From: Streptococcus cristatus AS 1.3089
GTDB taxonomy: Bacteria; Bacillota; Bacilli; Lactobacillales; Streptococcaceae
Assembly: GCF_000385925.1 (NCBI RefSeq)
Contig: NC_021175.1
Location: 1,404,213-1,468,212, forward strand
Direction of reading: 5' to 3'
DNA: 64,000 nucleotides
The notes below the pieces were generated by a model, which worked only from the letters and a program-made list of their open reading frames with translations, was not told the DNA's origin and did no database searches. Within the stretch, counting starts at the first letter, position 1. Each line of letters starts with the position of its first letter. Shown here piece after piece: positions 56,086-64,000 of this stretch. The translations under genes and the position numbers were made by a program.

Positions 56086-57615
56086 TTACTTAGTCTGAGC
56101 AGATCGGACAAGATTAGACCAGCGCTGGGCAATATGCTCATCAAGGTAAGGCTCAGCTACCTCGTAGGAGACACGGGACAAATCTTCTTGAGAATGTTGA
56201 GTTAATAGCTGAACAATCTTTTCTGCGTACTCTGTCGTCATAGCATCTAGATCATCTGGACGAGCCTTGGGAATCAGGTAGCCATTTTCTCCATCTCGGA
56301 TAAAGGTCGGATTGCCATAACGAACATCAAAACCAATGATGGGTAGGCCAGAACCAACTGCCTCCAACAAAGTCAGACCAAAACCTTCGCTTGTAGATGC
56401 AGCTAGATAAGCGGAATAATTCTTGTAAATATCCGCCATATGATGATGCCCCATCAATCGAATATAATCTTCTGCCTTCAAATCCGCAATCAACTTCCGC
56501 AGCATAGTTTCCTCGCCGCCTGTACCGTAGATGTCAAAAGTGATTTCCGGTAGTTGCTCATGCGCCTTCACTACAGAGTGAATCAGCCAATCAATATGCT
56601 TTTCACTGGCTAAACGAGAAGCCGTCATCAAAGCAAAAGGCTTCCGTGGGCCTTCTGGTTGACGCAGCTTATCCAAGCTCCCCACAGGAATGGTCAAAAT
56701 CTCTTTCGGTTTGATATCGGTATATTGAGCAAACTGCTCTTTCAGAAGCTCTGTTTGAGCATCCGTCGAGTTGATGATGTAGTCTACTTCTTCTGCGTAT
56801 TCAAATTGATACTCGTAGTAATTGTTCCACAGGATATAATCTTGTTCCGCGGGATTTTCACTGAAGTGGTCCGCATGAACGATGACAGCTAGTTTGGCAG
56901 CCCCCTTATTAGCGAAGATTGGCTGGCCAATATCTGTCTCCCGATCTAGAATCAGTAAATCCTTATCGGTCAACTTCAAGCTTCTCATGAAATGAGCAAC
57001 AAATTCCTGCTTGGAGTAGAAGACCTGATCTGGAAAGCGATAAACTTGCGTTTCTTGCTTACCATCTACCTCATCGATAATCTCTTCGTAAGCCATGCTG
57101 CCATCTTCATTGAGCCAAGTCCGTTGGTAGAGACGAGCCCGACCATCTACAGGACTGTAATACTCAATAAAGTTTTTAGTATACGTATAATATTCTTTCT
57201 GAATGAGGCAGCCACGCGAAACAATCTCAGCCCGCTCAATCAGCTCATTATCCATATCGCAAGCATAGCACGTTACGAAATCATTGTCTCCAAACATGAC
57301 TCGGAAGGTCTTGTTCTCGGGATTACGGACAATTTCTAGAGGTTCTCTATCAAAACTAGCTAAAACATGTGCCAGAGTATAGGTCGTTGGAGCAATCTTA
57401 ACATCTGTAAAATACTGATAGAGCCAAATGACCTCAGAGTCTTCAAAGCCGATATTCTTCGTTAAATGTTCAATATTATCGGCTGAAATAAAATCCATAA
57501 AGATGAATTTCGCCTCTAAGCCCACACTGCGAAGCAATTTTGCACGATAAATCTGCGCATACTCTACTCCACTGCTTGCCCAACCAATCCCTAGGTTGAT
57601 GTTATAAATTGTCAT
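56086..57615 (-). CDS. gtfA: accessory Sec system glycosyltransferase GtfA
   Basis: UDP-GlcNAc:SRR-protein O-glycosyltransferase, active with GtfB in the cytoplasm. It has 509 residues, normal. The N-terminus MTIYNINLGIGWASSGVEYAQ, an inserted beta domain at about 60-200, and a GT4-type C-terminal half with SRLASEKHIDWLI (about 342) and the nucleotide-sugar motif EGFGLTLLEAVGSGLP (about 424) are seen. AGAGGA precedes the ATG. It follows the DivIVA-like gene by 14 bases, so they are co-transcribed. Confidence 0.95.
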   Translation of the reverse strand: MTIYNINLGIGWASSGVEYAQIYRAKLLRSVGLEAKFIFMDFISADNIEHLTKNIGFEDSEVIWLYQYFTDVKIAPTTYTLAHVLASFDREPLEIVRNPENKTFRVMFGDNDFVTCYACDMDNELIERAEIVSRGCLIQKEYYTYTKNFIEYYSPVDGRARLYQRTWLNEDGSMAYEEIIDEVDGKQETQVYRFPDQVFYSKQEFVAHFMRSLKLTDKDLLILDRETDIGQPIFANKGAAKLAVIVHADHFSENPAEQDYILWNNYYEYQFEYAEEVDYIINSTDAQTELLKEQFAQYTDIKPKEILTIPVGSLDKLRQPEGPRKPFALMTASRLASEKHIDWLIHSVVKAHEQLPEITFDIYGTGGEETMLRKLIADLKAEDYIRLMGHHHMADIYKNYSAYLAASTSEGFGLTLLEAVGSGLPIIGFDVRYGNPTFIRDGENGYLIPKARPDDLDAMTTEYAEKIVQLLTQHSQEDLSRVSYEVAEPYLDEHIAQRWSNLVRSAQTK

Positions 57616-57629
57616 AAACCATATTCCTC

Positions 57630-58478
57630 TTACAAAAGACTATCTTTTTTAATTCTTGAAAGGCGTTTAATGATTTTTCCTTTCTTCTTTTTTTCTTTCT
57701 CTTTGCCTTCATCTTTAGATTTTTTGGCAGGAGAAGTGAAATAAGTAACAGGAATAGAACTGTCTGTACCTGTCTTAGCAAATGTTTGTTCAATATTTAC
57801 AACTTCTTTTTGGGGAGCAGGGATTTCTGCTGGGACTTCTTCCTCATCAAAAACATCTGATTCATTTACTTCTTCTTCATGCGTTTCAAGAGAAGCTTCA
57901 TCAAATAAACTTTCAGCTTCAACTTGCTCATTTGAAGCCTCGTCTTCTTCCAAAGGCGTATCAAACAAACGCGTAGCTTCATCTTCCTCTAAAGGAGTAT
58001 CAAATATACTTGCAAATTCGTCGTCTTCCGAAGCTTCCTCGATTAGACTTGAGAGATCAATTTGACCCTCTAAAGTTTCTTCGTCTAGAATGTGACCAAT
58101 TTGACTAAGAAGCTCTTTGATTTTTTCCTTTTGCATCTTATAGAGCTTTTCAGTTTCAAGACGTTTTTTCGTCAATTCATCAATTTCTCCAAGAATAGAT
58201 GATCGAACTTGTAAAAAGTCTTTCTGAGCTTTTTCTAGAACTTCTTGAGCTTCTTTTTCTGCCTTTTCATGCGCTTCAATGATCAGCGATTTAGCGTATA
58301 CGACAGCTTCGCCAATTTCTCTTTCTTGGTTCTTTAAAGTATCAATTTTTTTATGTAAAGATTCAATTTTCTCATTCTTTTTACGAATTTCACTATCAAA
58401 TCCTTCTTCTAACGATTCAATGTATTCTTCAACTTCCTTGGCGCGATAGTTACCAAATAAGGTCTTTTTAAGTCTCAT
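57630..58478 (-). CDS. DivIVA-like coiled-coil protein, novel in this locus
   Basis: Start placed at 58478 (MRLKKTLFGNYRAKEVEEYI) after GAGGGAG. About 282 residues. The first 50 residues resemble the DivIVA N-terminal domain. A heptad-rich coiled coil runs to about 150. A very acidic stretch follows with a repeated FDTPLEEDEA motif (twice) and further FDE variants. The end is a polybasic tail (SPAKKSKDEGKEKEKKKKGK). No signal peptide or membrane span. DivIVA proteins sense curved membrane and act as scaffolds at poles and septa. I know of no such gene in described accessory Sec loci; function here is inferred only. Confidence 0.75.
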   Translation of the reverse strand: MRLKKTLFGNYRAKEVEEYIESLEEGFDSEIRKKNEKIESLHKKIDTLKNQEREIGEAVVYAKSLIIEAHEKAEKEAQEVLEKAQKDFLQVRSSILGEIDELTKKRLETEKLYKMQKEKIKELLSQIGHILDEETLEGQIDLSSLIEEASEDDEFASIFDTPLEEDEATRLFDTPLEEDEASNEQVEAESLFDEASLETHEEEVNESDVFDEEEVPAEIPAPQKEVVNIEQTFAKTGTDSSIPVTYFTSPAKKSKDEGKEKEKKKKGKIIKRLSRIKKDSLL

Positions 58479-58507
58479 TCTGCTCCCTCTATTCTTCATT
58501 TATTCTA

Positions 58508-58535
58508 ATTATATACTATCTTATTAATTGTAGCA
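58508..58535 (-). promoter_or_regulatory. promoter region of the DivIVA-like/gtfA/gtfB unit
   Basis: An extended -10 TGCTACAAT (complement 58527-58535) and a second TATAAT (58508-58513) lie 30-55 bases before the start. No strong -35 is seen. Confidence 0.45.
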
Positions 58536-58576
58536 TAAAATAACGCTTATTACCATTGTTTTCTAAGCCTCAGATC

Positions 58577-58612
58577 AAAAAAATCCGAATTCTACAGGAG
58601 GAGATAGAATCC
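58577..58612 (-). terminator. second hairpin between GH1-like and DivIVA-like genes
   Basis: GGATTCTA pairs with TAGAATTC (one G-T) and a T7 run follows shortly. Its loop holds CTCCTCC. Confidence 0.45.
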
Positions 58613-58663
58613 TATTCATCAACTATTTCGATGATTTTTTAAGATTGTTTACATCTGGTTTTA

Positions 58664-58705
58664 TAAACAAAAACACCTGAATAGATGACATGCAATCCAT
58701 TCAGG
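58664..58705 (-). terminator. terminator of the Ser-rich/GH1-like unit
   Basis: CCTGAATGG/CTATTCAGG nine-pair stem with TGTTTTTG on the minus strand, 40 bases after the GH1-like stop. Confidence 0.8.
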
Positions 58706-58744
58706 TATTTTCATAAAAGGTAACTAGATCTAAAAGTATCTATT

Positions 58745-59920
58745 CTAGAAATTAAGATCTACCCAGCTAAGAGGCGTGTAGCCCAGAAGCTCAACACCAT
58801 CATATTCTACTGTTTTCACAATCTCTTGAATATTTGTTTTTAGCTCTTCTATTGACAGGCTATCTGACTCATCTAATACCAAATCATCTTCCACAACAAA
58901 TAGTGGTTTTTGATAGCGATCATAAAGGTTGTTCATAGCCAGACGAAGGCCGACAGGGTCGATTGGATTCTTGTTGGCATTGTTATAAGCATATTTATTG
59001 ATAAAGACTTCTTGAGAGTTGCTAGAAGCATGATAACTAAAGCTAACAAAATCAACCTTACCGACTCTTAAGTCAAAGAAGTCATCATTTTCAATATCCA
59101 AAGCAATCTGCTCCCGCTCTAAACGACGCAAGAAATGATTTGGATAACAACCACGAACTTGAACATCTGTAAAGACGTAGTTTTCACGATTCTTGACTTC
59201 TGCTTCCATGGCATCAATCGCATTATCTCGATTCTGACTATAGTTGCGACTGACTACCACCATGCCACCAAATTGAAATTCTGGATTGATTGATTTTCCA
59301 AGCTTAATCACACGTGCCGAAGCGACTAATTGATAGTGAGCTGCCTGCCAGATTCGCTGATTACGATTTTCTCCCTCTTCAAAAGACAAGCCTCCACCAA
59401 GGTATGGTAAATGATGCAAAACATTGAATTCGTTAAAGGTAATCCAATATCTCACCTTGTCTTTAAAATATTTGAAAACAGCTTCTGTATAATGCTCATA
59501 GAAATCAATCATCTTGCGACTTTTCCAAGCACCGTATTTCTCATACAGGTTCAGTGGAAGATCGAAATGACTCAAGGTTACAATCGGTTCAATGTCCCTT
59601 TGCAACACTTGATCAATGATAGCTTCATAATATTTCAAACCTTCTTCACTTGGCTGTGCTTCTTCACCCGTTGGGAAAATCCGCGCCCAAGAGATAGAGA
59701 TTCTATAGACATTAAAACCCATCGATTGAATTAGATTTAAATCACTAACGTAATCCGGCTGACTAGCTAAAGTAACTTGCCCCAGAAGATCATAGGAACC
59801 TATAGGTACTTTTTTATAGTTGATTTCCCCGGTCAGTACTTCCGCACGAGGCTCACTGATTGGTAGTACATCCGTCGTACCCAAGCCTTTGTTGCTGTTG
59901 GGCATCGTATTTCTCATCAT
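58745..59920 (-). CDS. truncated glycoside hydrolase family 1 relative
   Basis: 391 residues, against about 460-480 for GH1 6-phospho-beta-glucosidases. Aligned from memory, the protein begins just after the first strand, so the substrate-binding QxEG motif is missing. It stops after GYTPLSWVDLNF, so the last 50-60 residues, including the aglycone and phosphate-binding region, are missing. The acid/base is kept in TFNE (Glu164). The nucleophile Glu344 remains, but in VVEDD instead of the usual TENG. No signal peptide. Probably a pseudoenzyme or sugar-binding protein. It stands 65 bases behind the Ser-rich gene, with AAAGGAG before the ATG. Confidence 0.8.
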   Translation of the reverse strand: MMRNTMPNSNKGLGTTDVLPISEPRAEVLTGEINYKKVPIGSYDLLGQVTLASQPDYVSDLNLIQSMGFNVYRISISWARIFPTGEEAQPSEEGLKYYEAIIDQVLQRDIEPIVTLSHFDLPLNLYEKYGAWKSRKMIDFYEHYTEAVFKYFKDKVRYWITFNEFNVLHHLPYLGGGLSFEEGENRNQRIWQAAHYQLVASARVIKLGKSINPEFQFGGMVVVSRNYSQNRDNAIDAMEAEVKNRENYVFTDVQVRGCYPNHFLRRLEREQIALDIENDDFFDLRVGKVDFVSFSYHASSNSQEVFINKYAYNNANKNPIDPVGLRLAMNNLYDRYQKPLFVVEDDLVLDESDSLSIEELKTNIQEIVKTVEYDGVELLGYTPLSWVDLNF

Positions 59921-59985
59921 AATGACTCCTTTTGATTTTGTGAATATAGGAATGGATACTACTGTATATTCTAGTATCTTTAAGA

Positions 59986-62874
59986 TTATCGCTGTTCTTT
60001 CTTGTTGTGGGCGATAGAAGCCAATCCAGATAATGCACTAGCGACATTTTTTAGGTCAGGAGAAATTGGCTGTAAATCTGGTCTTACCATCTGATATGCC
60101 TCTTGGTCTGTTACGCTCAAGTTTGGACTTGTAGAATCTTGAACAGACAAGCTTTCTTGAGCTAGCTGAACGGACTCTGAAACTTCTTGAGGTTCAAGGC
60201 TCACACTCGATTCTTGTAGATAAGCAAGACGCGTGGATTCAGTTCTTGACAAACTATTTGAGAGAGATTCTGAAATGTGTAAACTATGTGAAATAGACTT
60301 AGACTCTGAAACGCTCTGTCTATAAGAAAGCAACTCTGAAACTGAAATACTATAAAATTCAGATAAAGAAACTCTCACAATACTTTGACTGATTTGCTCT
60401 GATTCACTCAAGGAAATCGATTCACTCAAACTCAAGGAAGCTGAGACGCTGACACTATGACTGAGGAATTCTGAAAGACTAATAGAGGTTGAAGTGCTCT
60501 GACTCACGGATTCTGAAACCGAAATCAACTTGCTCTCATATGTAGATTGGGCGACAGAGGCACTTACTGATAGCGAGGAACTCAGCCAATTGTACTCTGA
60601 AATGGATTGACTCTCACTCAAAGAGATTGACAGGCTAGCACTCTCGCTCAAAGATTCAGAGATACTATGCATCTGGCTAACACTTTCGGATTCACTCAAA
60701 CTTAGGGAGCTTGAAAGGCTAAGACTTTGACTTAAGGATTCTGAGACACTAAGGCTGAGACTATCTTGCTCAGATTGGCTCAAGGATTCAGAAACACTGA
60801 GACTTTCAGACTCACTCAAGGCAATTGATTCACTCAAACTTAAGGACCTTGAAACGTTGGCACTATGGCTGAGAGATTCTGAAATACTAATAGACTCTGA
60901 GATCGATGTCAACTTGCTCTCTAATTCAGATTGGGCAAGAGAGGCACTAACTGATAATGAGGAGTTTAACCAAGTATGCTCAGAAAGTGATTGGCTAAAA
61001 CTCAAAGAGCTTGAAAGGCTAAGACTTTGACTGAGAGATTCTGAGACACTAAGACTGAGACTATCTTGCTCAGATTGGCTCAAGGATTCAGAAACACTGA
61101 GGCTTTCAGACTCACTCAAAGCAATTGATTCACTCAAACTAAGGACTTCTGAAAGGCTGGCACTTTGACTAATAGACTCGGAAATTGAGGTCAACTTGCT
61201 CTCTAATTCAGATTGGGCAACAAAGGCACTGACTGACAATGAAGAGCTTAACCAAGTGTATTCAGCAATAGACTCACTCAAGGATGTTGACTCGCTAAAG
61301 GAGATAGACTCGCTAAGACTGAGAGACTCCACTGTCCATCTACTCAAAGATTCTGAAGCAGAAAGGGACTGGCTATAGCTAAGTGATTCTGATAACTGCT
61401 GACTCTCCTTGGCTGATTCAGACTCGAAAAGAAGTTGAGAAAATGCTTCACTCAAGGATAGAGACTGACTGATGCTCAAAGATTCAGATGCCGAAAGGCT
61501 AAGTGAAGTAAACTCAGACTGAGCCAACCACTCAGAAATAGAGAGACTCAGACTAGTGCTTAGAGAAGTCAAGAAGGTATCTGGATTACTTTCACTTACT
61601 GAAATTGAATCAAAATCGTCGCTCGAATCTGAAAGGCCAACTGAGGTCGCTTCTAAGGCACTTAAAGATTCAGACTCGGATAGACTCAGACTAGCACTAA
61701 TTGATTCAGAAAGAGAAGCTGACCGACTATCTGCTACCGAGGTTGAAACGAATTCGCTCAAAAGGATAGAAGCGGATTCTGAGAGGCTGAGAGACTCAGA
61801 CTCTACCAGACTCCAGTAGGCAGACTCAGATAGGCTCTCACTCTCACTAATGGAAGCAGAAAGAGAGGCGCTGATATAAGCTGCTTCTGACTCGGAAAGG
61901 CTGAGAGACTCAGACTCTACCAGACTCCAATAGGCAGACTCGGATAGACTTTCACTCTCACTGATGGAAGCAGAAAGTGATTCGTTAGCATAAGCTGCTT
62001 CTGACTCGGAAAGGCTGAGAGACTCAGACTCTACCAGACTCCAATAGGCAGACTCGGATAGACTTTCACTCTCGCTAATAGAAGCAGAAAGTGACTCACT
62101 AGCATAAGCTGCTTCTGACTCGGATAGACTGAGAGACTCAGACTCTACCAGACTCCAGTAAACAGACTCAGATTGGCTCTCACTCTCACTGATGGAAGCA
62201 GAAAGTGATTCGCTAGCATAAGCTGCTTCTGACTCAGACTCTACCAGACTTAAAGATTCTAATTCTGAGCTTACTATGGTTGATTCATGGGAATCAATTT
62301 CATGGATGTCATCAGAATTTTCCGATGTCCATAGCTCTTCATTATATTCATTTGAACCATTGTAGACTTCTGTTGACGCTGAAAGTGTCGCATCCTGATA
62401 AGAAGATTGACCTACCAGATAATCTTCATCCGACTGTTCAACAATGTGAGCAAGGGAATCCTGAGAAGAGACCTCTAAGGAATCATTCTCCCACAGCGTA
62501 TCTTGAAGAGAAGGCTCACTTGTTGCAACGGAATCACTGTAGGAATTGATCGCAGACAAGCTGAGAGAGTTTTGAACGCTCGTTGATAGACTTTGGCTGA
62601 GATTTCTTACCAAATCATCTACTACTAAGCTATTGTTGGCTTGAAAATCCTCAAAGGCTTCCATGATAGACATTGGCTCTGCCAGTGATTCTAATTCCTC
62701 GTTAGGGTCTACCACAAGCTGATTTTGATCTTGTGGCTTTCGGTTAATCGGTTTTAAGATGGCTGCATCAGGATTATAATAATCTTCATCCTCCGTCACC
62801 AATCGTTTAAACTTCGATATAACGCGCTTAAACCCCTTTGCTTTTACTTTTTTATTTTTACCCATAATATACAT
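59986..62874 (-). CDS. Ser-rich repeat protein without signal peptide or anchor
   Basis: About 960 residues (start 62874, or 62865 for MGKNKKVK). The first 25 residues are basic and amphipathic (GKNKKVKAKGFKRVISKFKR) with no hydrophobic core, unlike the long signal peptide of SRR adhesins. Residues to about 190 are acidic. The bulk is SES/SLS-type repeats, with 38-residue tandem units holding AYWSLVESESLSLSESEAAY. The last 60 residues (VRPDLQPISPDLKNVASALS) are non-repetitive and lack LPXTG, a membrane span and a basic tail. The protein should stay in the cell unless exported in an unknown way. GtfA-GtfB could glycosylate its serines. Function unknown. Confidence 0.8.
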   Translation of the reverse strand: MYIMGKNKKVKAKGFKRVISKFKRLVTEDEDYYNPDAAILKPINRKPQDQNQLVVDPNEELESLAEPMSIMEAFEDFQANNSLVVDDLVRNLSQSLSTSVQNSLSLSAINSYSDSVATSEPSLQDTLWENDSLEVSSQDSLAHIVEQSDEDYLVGQSSYQDATLSASTEVYNGSNEYNEELWTSENSDDIHEIDSHESTIVSSELESLSLVESESEAAYASESLSASISESESQSESVYWSLVESESLSLSESEAAYASESLSASISESESLSESAYWSLVESESLSLSESEAAYANESLSASISESESLSESAYWSLVESESLSLSESEAAYISASLSASISESESLSESAYWSLVESESLSLSESASILLSEFVSTSVADSRSASLSESISASLSLSESESLSALEATSVGLSDSSDDFDSISVSESNPDTFLTSLSTSLSLSISEWLAQSEFTSLSLSASESLSISQSLSLSEAFSQLLFESESAKESQQLSESLSYSQSLSASESLSRWTVESLSLSESISFSESTSLSESIAEYTWLSSSLSVSAFVAQSELESKLTSISESISQSASLSEVLSLSESIALSESESLSVSESLSQSEQDSLSLSVSESLSQSLSLSSSLSFSQSLSEHTWLNSSLSVSASLAQSELESKLTSISESISISESLSHSANVSRSLSLSESIALSESESLSVSESLSQSEQDSLSLSVSESLSQSLSLSSSLSLSESESVSQMHSISESLSESASLSISLSESQSISEYNWLSSSLSVSASVAQSTYESKLISVSESVSQSTSTSISLSEFLSHSVSVSASLSLSESISLSESEQISQSIVRVSLSEFYSISVSELLSYRQSVSESKSISHSLHISESLSNSLSRTESTRLAYLQESSVSLEPQEVSESVQLAQESLSVQDSTSPNLSVTDQEAYQMVRPDLQPISPDLKNVASALSGLASIAHNKKEQR
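60540..61260. repeat. long internal repeats of the Ser-rich gene
   Basis: Blocks of about 300-380 bases recur; the stretch around 60720-60860 is repeated at an offset of 300 bases at 61020-61160. Each encodes a unit beginning near WLSSSLSVSA and ending in SES repeats. Confidence 0.7.
61791..62260. repeat. 114-base tandem repeats in the Ser-rich gene
   Basis: The string GAGACTCAGA recurs at 61791, 61905, 62019 and 62133, an exact period of 114 bases (38 codons), with a partial fifth unit. Copies are nearly identical, so expansion or contraction by recombination is likely. Confidence 0.85.
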
Positions 62875-62900
62875 TTTCTCCCGAATGCAGTTATATCCTT

Positions 62901-62929
62901 ATTATAAAGTCTATAGCAGAATCTGTCAA
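62901..62929 (-). promoter_or_regulatory. consensus promoter of the Ser-rich gene
   Basis: TTGACA (complement 62924-62929) and TATAAT (62901-62906) with 17-base spacer, starting just after the secA2 stop codon. A perfect match to consensus. Confidence 0.85.
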
Positions 62930-62933
62930 AGCA

Positions 62934-64000
62934 TTAGCCAAAGAAAACCTCTAATTTCCCTGTCGGCTGAATATTGATAGAACTCAGTGCCATATTTTTT
63001 ATAATTTTAAGACTCATGTCTGCATTCATTCTTTTATATGACTCAAAAGCCTCTTTATGAAACTCATATACAGGATTCTTTTGCGCATAGCCACGACTGA
63101 TTACTAAAGCTTGAAATTGTTGTAGATAGTCAACTTGCTCCACCCAGCAATCATCCACTGCTCTTAGCACTACGGTACGTTGAAACTGTTCAAACATATC
63201 TGAATCCTCAATCCTATCTCGTTTTCGCTGATATTCTTCAATAAAAAGCTTGGTTAGAAATTTTTTGACTTGCTGAATATTTGTCACATCTAGATTTTTT
63301 GGAATGTCTTGACAATAGTAACTAATGTTATCCAAAACAAAACGATACAAATCAGCTTGCTCTTTAAAGGGATGTTTCTTCACATAAGCATCCATGGCAT
63401 CTGATAGCACAGATAGAAAATAATCTAAATCAAAATCCGGATGAGCAATGATGTCATTCCGTTTATTATAGATGATTTGCCGTTGAATACGGATACTTTC
63501 ATCATACTGCTCCGTTGATCGTCTTGAAGCTGCTCCTGCATTATCACTGTTTTTCTGAGCTTCCGCCACAGCAAATTTCACACGAGCAGATTTTAGACGA
63601 ACCTTCTGCTTTTCCTCTGGCTTGGCAACTTCTTTCTGATAAAAATCATTGATCCATTTACTGCCAGACTTTGTAATAATATCATCCTCGAGTGACACGA
63701 AAAATTTACTTAATCCTGGTGCGCCTTGACGGCCTGCACGACCACGAAGCTGCAGATCAACTCGCTCGCTGGACATTCTCTCTGTTCCAATAACTGCCAG
63801 TCCACCTAATTTGGCAACCCCATCTTCTAGGATAATATCCGTTCCTCGACCAGCCATGGAGGTTGCGACGGTCACCGCAGAACGTCGGCCTGCCTGAGCA
63901 ATCATCTCTGCCTCTTTTGCAGCATTATGGGCATTTAGCACATTGTGAGCAATCCCTTCCTGTAGCAAGAGCATGGAGTAAATTTCTGACATTCTCACTG
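62934..64000 (-). CDS. secA2: accessory Sec ATPase SecA2, C-terminal part
   Basis: Partial; the gene continues past the window end. About 354 residues are readable. Helicase motifs are seen: [24 protein letters not shown] (motif VI region), then the helical wing/scaffold domains. It ends GKLEVFFG without the Cys-rich zinc tail of SecA1. This and the following gtfA-gtfB show the accessory Sec form, which exports SRR glycoproteins. Confidence 0.9.
   Translation of the reverse strand, partial: VRMSEIYSMLLLQEGIAHNVLNAHNAAKEAEMIAQAGRRSAVTVATSMAGRGTDIILEDGVAKLGGLAVIGTERMSSERVDLQLRGRAGRQGAPGLSKFFVSLEDDIITKSGSKWINDFYQKEVAKPEEKQKVRLKSARVKFAVAEAQKNSDNAGAASRRSTEQYDESIRIQRQIIYNKRNDIIAHPDFDLDYFLSVLSDAMDAYVKKHPFKEQADLYRFVLDNISYYCQDIPKNLDVTNIQQVKKFLTKLFIEEYQRKRDRIEDSDMFEQFQRTVVLRAVDDCWVEQVDYLQQFQALVISRGYAQKNPVYEFHKEAFESYKRMNADMSLKIIKNMALSSINIQPTGKLEVFFG

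Noticed and set aside
58590..58610. Plus-strand AGGAGGAG as a start site for a hidden gene
   Set aside because: No start codon follows at usable distance; it is the loop of a minus-strand hairpin.
61196..61819. Plus-strand open frames inside the Ser-rich gene
   Set aside because: They mirror the repeat composition and lack ribosome-binding sites.
60540..62260. Regular repeats that might look like a CRISPR array
   Set aside because: They are in-frame codon repeats of Ser and Glu within one gene; no constant repeat with unique spacers.
59986..62874. Reading the Ser-rich protein as a normal surface adhesin of the SRR type
   Set aside because: No signal peptide core, no LPXTG, no terminal membrane span; the canonical architecture is missing.
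62934..64000. Housekeeping SecA1 instead of SecA2
   Set aside because: Lacks the C-terminal zinc-binding Cys motif and is followed by accessory Sec genes.

Overview
The window reads as chromosome of an oral Streptococcus of the mitis/sanguinis type, probably near S. sanguinis, S. gordonii or S. cristatus. This is inferred from gene content and order; nothing in the window fixes the species. The evidence is low-GC DNA, a complete arginine deiminase cluster with an adjacent Flp-type regulator, a ComX-type box in front of coiA, Gram-positive PrsA, PepF, DacA and QueA neighbourhoods, and the glycosylation and SecA2 end of an accessory Sec locus. Most genes lie on the minus strand.

Layout. 1-4.7 kb: a MacAB-like export operon and glutathione reductase. 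4.9-6.4 kb: a decayed IS3-family element. 6.5-8 kb: bioY and small genes. 8-12.5 kb: a U32 peptidase-family protein, a surface C69 dipeptidase with a CcpA-type site, and tehB. 12.7-19.8 kb: pmrA-rpmG-secG-rnr-smpB, coaE and mutM. The 3' end of smpB is duplicated around a frameshifted membrane-protein gene, and pmrA appears to begin at ACG. 19.8-23.2 kb: acetyltransferase, DinB-like and NUDIX genes, then ybeY-dgkA-era. 23.3-25.7 kb: a structured intergenic repeat, tRNA-Thr and alanine dehydrogenase. 25.8-28.3 kb: an XRE/PspC/membrane-protein group. 28.4-36.5 kb: coiA-pepF-O-methyltransferase-prsA, followed by an alanine T-box unit (LURP-one gene plus alaS). 36.6-41.8 kb: an MFS transporter, dacA, nagB with a NagR-like operator, queA and argR. 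41.8-49.7 kb: a second copy of the intergenic repeat and flp-arcA-arcB-arcC-arcD-peptidase. 49.7-54.7 kb: a YhfC/SdpR/SdpI-like operon with paired operators, a serine hydrolase, sodA, holA and a frameshifted small gene.

54.7-64 kb is the most unusual part. In the accessory Sec loci I know, secA2 is followed directly by the SRR-adhesin glycosyltransferase genes gtfA and gtfB. Here three genes lie between secA2 and gtfA. They encode a Ser-rich repeat protein of about 960 residues with neither a signal peptide nor an LPXTG anchor, a glycoside hydrolase family 1 relative truncated at both ends, and a DivIVA-like coiled-coil protein. The Ser-rich and GH1-like genes form a unit with its own consensus promoter and terminator. 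The DivIVA-like gene leads into gtfA-gtfB. I infer a cytoplasmic module linked to SRR glycosylation or to placement of the accessory Sec machinery. Its function is not shown by the sequence.

Genes that probably act together: the ABC trio; rnr with smpB (trans-translation and RNA decay); ybeY-dgkA-era; arcA-arcB-arcC-arcD (arginine to ornithine, ammonia, CO2 and ATP); yhfC-sdpR-sdpI; and secA2 with the genes downstream of it.
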